From contig NZ_RQHW01000051.1 of NCBI RefSeq assembly GCF_004770995.1, positions 1 through 33,843 on the forward strand: 33,843 nucleotides of DNA, written 5' to 3'. Under the pieces are notes generated by a model, which saw only the letters and a list, made by a program, of their open reading frames with translations, was not told the DNA's origin and searched no databases. Within the stretch, counting starts at the first letter, position 1, and the number at the start of each line of letters is the position of its first letter. Positions 32,300-33,843 of the stretch are shown one piece after another. Made by a program: the position numbers and the translations under genes. This DNA comes from Leptospira idonii (GTDB taxonomy: Bacteria > Spirochaetota > Leptospiria > Leptospirales > Leptospiraceae).

Positions 32300-33097
32300 A
32301 TGACTTCTAATAGAAACGGAAGCCTTTTTTACTTCGGAGAAAGGATACTGCTCAGTTGTTCCGGATTGGAAACGGAGCCGCATTCGCATTATGCGGTTTC
32401 CATACTTTTTTCCTTAACGAAACCTTTTGAAATCATTTTAAAAGACGGCGGAAAAGAAGTTCATTCAGGAGTGCTGATACCGCCTAATTTTTATCATACA
32501 CTCATTGCAAGGGATTCGGAAATGATCGTTCTACAGTTGGATCCTAGAAGCGACGATTACTCCTCTTTGAAAGCGAATTTTTCCGGAGAAAAAGCGCACT
32601 CGCTTTCCGAATCTTACCTGGAAAAACTCAAGCCTTCTTGTGAAAGATTGATGACCGGTGATTTGGATTGCAAATCAGCCGAAAACTTATTTTATCAAAT
32701 TTTAGAAAGTTTAGGCGGATCCAGACAAAGAAAGGAAAAAACAAATATGGACAGCCGAATGACTAAGGCTGCGGATTTAATCAAAACGAATCTTCCTCAT
32801 TCCATTCCGGTGTCTCGACTAGCCAAAGAAGTAGATTTATCCAAAGACCGATTGATGCATTTATTCAAAGAGAACTTCGGACTGCCTCTGAGACAGTATC
32901 TATTGTGGCTAAGACTTCATGAAGCGGCGAAGATGCTGCAGTCCGGAGGAAATTTAACAGAAGCTTCTCATGCGGCCGGTTTTTCGGATCAAGCCCATCT
33001 CAGCCGCACTTTTAAAAAAATGTTCGGGGTTCAACCTTCCCGATTTTTAGGACAGGGCAACAAAATCAAAGTTTGTTTTTGTAGCCCCCATTCCTGA
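32300..33097 (+). CDS. AraC/XylS-family transcriptional regulator
   Basis: The 265-residue protein has a C-terminal AraC double helix-turn-helix (about 155-255), with IPVSRLAKEVDLSKDRLMHL as the first helix-turn-helix and EASHAAGFSDQAHLSRTFKK as the second, then PSRFL. The N-terminal 140 residues look like a cupin-type sensor with a histidine-containing strand (GLETEPHSHYAVSILFSL). The ligand is unknown. It starts 12 bases from the metallo-beta-lactamase gene in the divergent direction, so control of that gene is a natural hypothesis. The start ATG 32300 has only a weak upstream purine tract. Its stop is one base from that of the convergent Mpo1-like gene. Confidence 0.9.
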   Translation: MTSNRNGSLFYFGERILLSCSGLETEPHSHYAVSILFSLTKPFEIILKDGGKEVHSGVLIPPNFYHTLIARDSEMIVLQLDPRSDDYSSLKANFSGEKAHSLSESYLEKLKPSCERLMTGDLDCKSAENLFYQILESLGGSRQRKEKTNMDSRMTKAADLIKTNLPHSIPVSRLAKEVDLSKDRLMHLFKENFGLPLRQYLLWLRLHEAAKMLQSGGNLTEASHAAGFSDQAHLSRTFKKMFGVQPSRFLGQGNKIKVCFCSPHS

Positions 33098-33098
33098 A

Positions 33099-33644
33099 CT
33101 AAGCGTGTTTTAAAGGTTTTGAAAAATCTTTCCATTGCCCTCTTGCTTTTAACTCTTGTTCAACGGCATCCTTCAATTCGGTGCGGTATCCCAATTCGAA
33201 AAACACATCCGCCACTACAAATAAGGGAGCGGATACGAGTGCTTGGAATAAGTTATCAAACAAAGCCGGTCTGCTTTTTTCGAACACGAAGTGACCGTAA
33301 AACTGAGAACCCCAACCTACCAATTGGCCGATTCCGAACAGAGTCCATGCCATTCCGGACGACAAAGTAGATGTGAGATACTCCGCAGCGAAAAAGAGAG
33401 AACCGAAAAGAACTGCGGATACCAAAGCGAACAAAACGTCCAAAGTAAAATAATATCCGAGAACTAACACAGTAAAGATGGCAGAAGCGGTAACTTGGTA
33501 ACCGGCAACTTGAAAAATCTGGAAACGGCTTAATACCAAAAACAGGGTAAAGCTGATGGTAGGAACACCGATTACGTGAATCCAGACGTTTCTCTTTTCT
33601 TGATGGTAAGCCGAATAAAAGGCCATTTCTTTTGCAAAGCGCAT
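33099..33644 (-). CDS. Mpo1-like (DUF962) membrane protein
   Basis: The 181-residue protein begins YSAYHQEKRNVWIHVIGVP (10-28), the conserved His-rich N-terminus of the DUF962/Mpo1 family (H14, H23). It has about four membrane helices (29-46, 52-75, 75-95, 100-115) and the second motif SQFYGHFVFEKSRPAL (113-128, H118). In yeast Mpo1 is an Fe(II)-dependent 2-hydroxy fatty acid dioxygenase that shortens fatty acids by alpha-oxidation. Bacterial members are mostly untested. AGGAG eight bases before ATG 33644 supports the start. No lipid-degradation gene lies next to it. Confidence 0.88.
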   Translation of the reverse strand: MRFAKEMAFYSAYHQEKRNVWIHVIGVPTISFTLFLVLSRFQIFQVAGYQVTASAIFTVLVLGYYFTLDVLFALVSAVLFGSLFFAAEYLTSTLSSGMAWTLFGIGQLVGWGSQFYGHFVFEKSRPALFDNLFQALVSAPLFVVADVFFELGYRTELKDAVEQELKARGQWKDFSKPLKHA

Positions 33645-33727
33645 ATTCTATCTCCTGAACCTATCAAACAATATACAATATTTTAGGAGAACCGACTTGA
33701 ACGAATCTGTCGGGAGAGGAAAATTTT

Positions 33728-33778
33728 GTAGGGTCTCCCCGCCCTGATCTCAGTGGGTGGGGATCCTGGAGTTCCTAC
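33728..33778. repeat. Foldback element with nested hairpins
   Basis: An outer stem pairs 33728-33738 with 33768-33778 over 11 positions (one G-U, one T-T mismatch). An inner stem pairs 33739-33744 with 33755-33760. It is GC-rich inside AT-rich DNA. The half GTAGGAACTCC (minus strand) recalls short intergenic repeats I know from Leptospira genomes, but copy number cannot be checked here. Confidence 0.45.
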
Positions 33779-33799
33779 CAAAAAACGGACATTAAAAAG

Positions 33800-33813
33800 C
33801 TCCTTTTTAGGAG
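33800..33813 (+). promoter_or_regulatory. Small hairpin covering a ribosome-binding site
   Basis: CTCC (33800-33803) can pair with GGAG (33810-33813), the Shine-Dalgarno of the gene starting at 33820. This would mask the site, but only four base pairs are involved. Confidence 0.35.
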
Positions 33814-33819
33814 ACAAAA

Positions 33820-33843
33820 ATGTCGAAGAAAATCAAATATTAT
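33820..33843 (+). CDS. Start of a gene truncated by the window end
   Basis: ATG 33820 is preceded by AGGAG (33809-33813) at a normal distance and is open for eight codons (MSKKIKYY) up to the last base. Nothing can be said about the product. Its leader contains the foldback element. Confidence 0.5.

Overview
The window looks like a chromosomal segment from a spirochete of the Leptospiraceae, most likely Leptospira. This is inferred from gene content and not from a database match. The pointers are a DUF1574-type SGNH-like membrane protein, several short-lipobox lipoproteins including a FecR-domain one, a 7TM-DISM/SpoIIE phosphatase, a bactofilin beside a LysM-M23 peptidase, tandem-PilZ and lone cyclic-nucleotide-binding proteins, and a moderate-to-low GC content. 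Genes lie on both strands in short operons. Two tRNA genes (Phe-GAA, Leu-UAG) are present. I see no CRISPR array, insertion sequence, phage module or origin.

Layout. 1-1.7 kb: the tail of an acidic protein, a secreted unknown and a transaldolase that ends at a clear terminator. 1.7-4.0 kb: a very AT-rich pair, a polytopic membrane protein and a DUF1574/SGNH-like protein, probably for envelope glycan work. 4.1-6.1 kb: an RsuA/RluB-type pseudouridine synthase divergent from lipA, then a small unknown. 6.2-7.4 kb: the FecR-domain lipoprotein. 7.6-11.1 kb: a radical SAM enzyme with non-standard cysteine spacing and the 7TM-SpoIIE phosphatase. 11.1-12.3 kb: an acidic unknown, a small lipoprotein and a 50-residue gene with a palindromic operator.

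12.4-16.4 kb: a compact divergent unit. PhzF-like isomerase, PLP aminotransferase and HCCA-isomerase/DsbA-like protein overlap head to tail on the minus strand. A MocR-type GntR/aminotransferase regulator is divergent. A 74-bp intergenic region holds two identical 10-mers 24 bp apart, one of them covering the -35 box of the operon. This looks like an uncharacterised regulated pathway. 16.5-20.3 kb: a small unknown, tRNA-Phe, an alpha/beta-hydrolase overlapping an AlkA-like glycosylase, then coaE overlapping a SPOR protein and ending in tandem terminators. 20.6-23.0 kb: tRNA-Leu, two coupled cNMP-binding proteins and a tandem-PilZ membrane protein. 23.0-25.0 kb: lysA-ispD on the minus strand.

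25.0-31.4 kb: a zinc phospholipase C-like protein, a class A PBP, bactofilin, a LysM-M23 peptidase and a DUF900-like lipoprotein hydrolase, a plausible cell-wall/cell-shape cluster. 31.5-33.1 kb: a metallo-beta-lactamase carrying all six subclass B1 zinc ligands, divergent from an AraC-type regulator. The window closes with an Mpo1-like membrane protein, a foldback element and the first eight codons of another gene.

Strongest leads for follow-up: the B1 metallo-beta-lactamase with its AraC neighbour, the MocR/PhzF/aminotransferase/HCCA unit with its operator, the CX8CX2C radical SAM protein, and the small gene with a promoter-overlapping palindrome.
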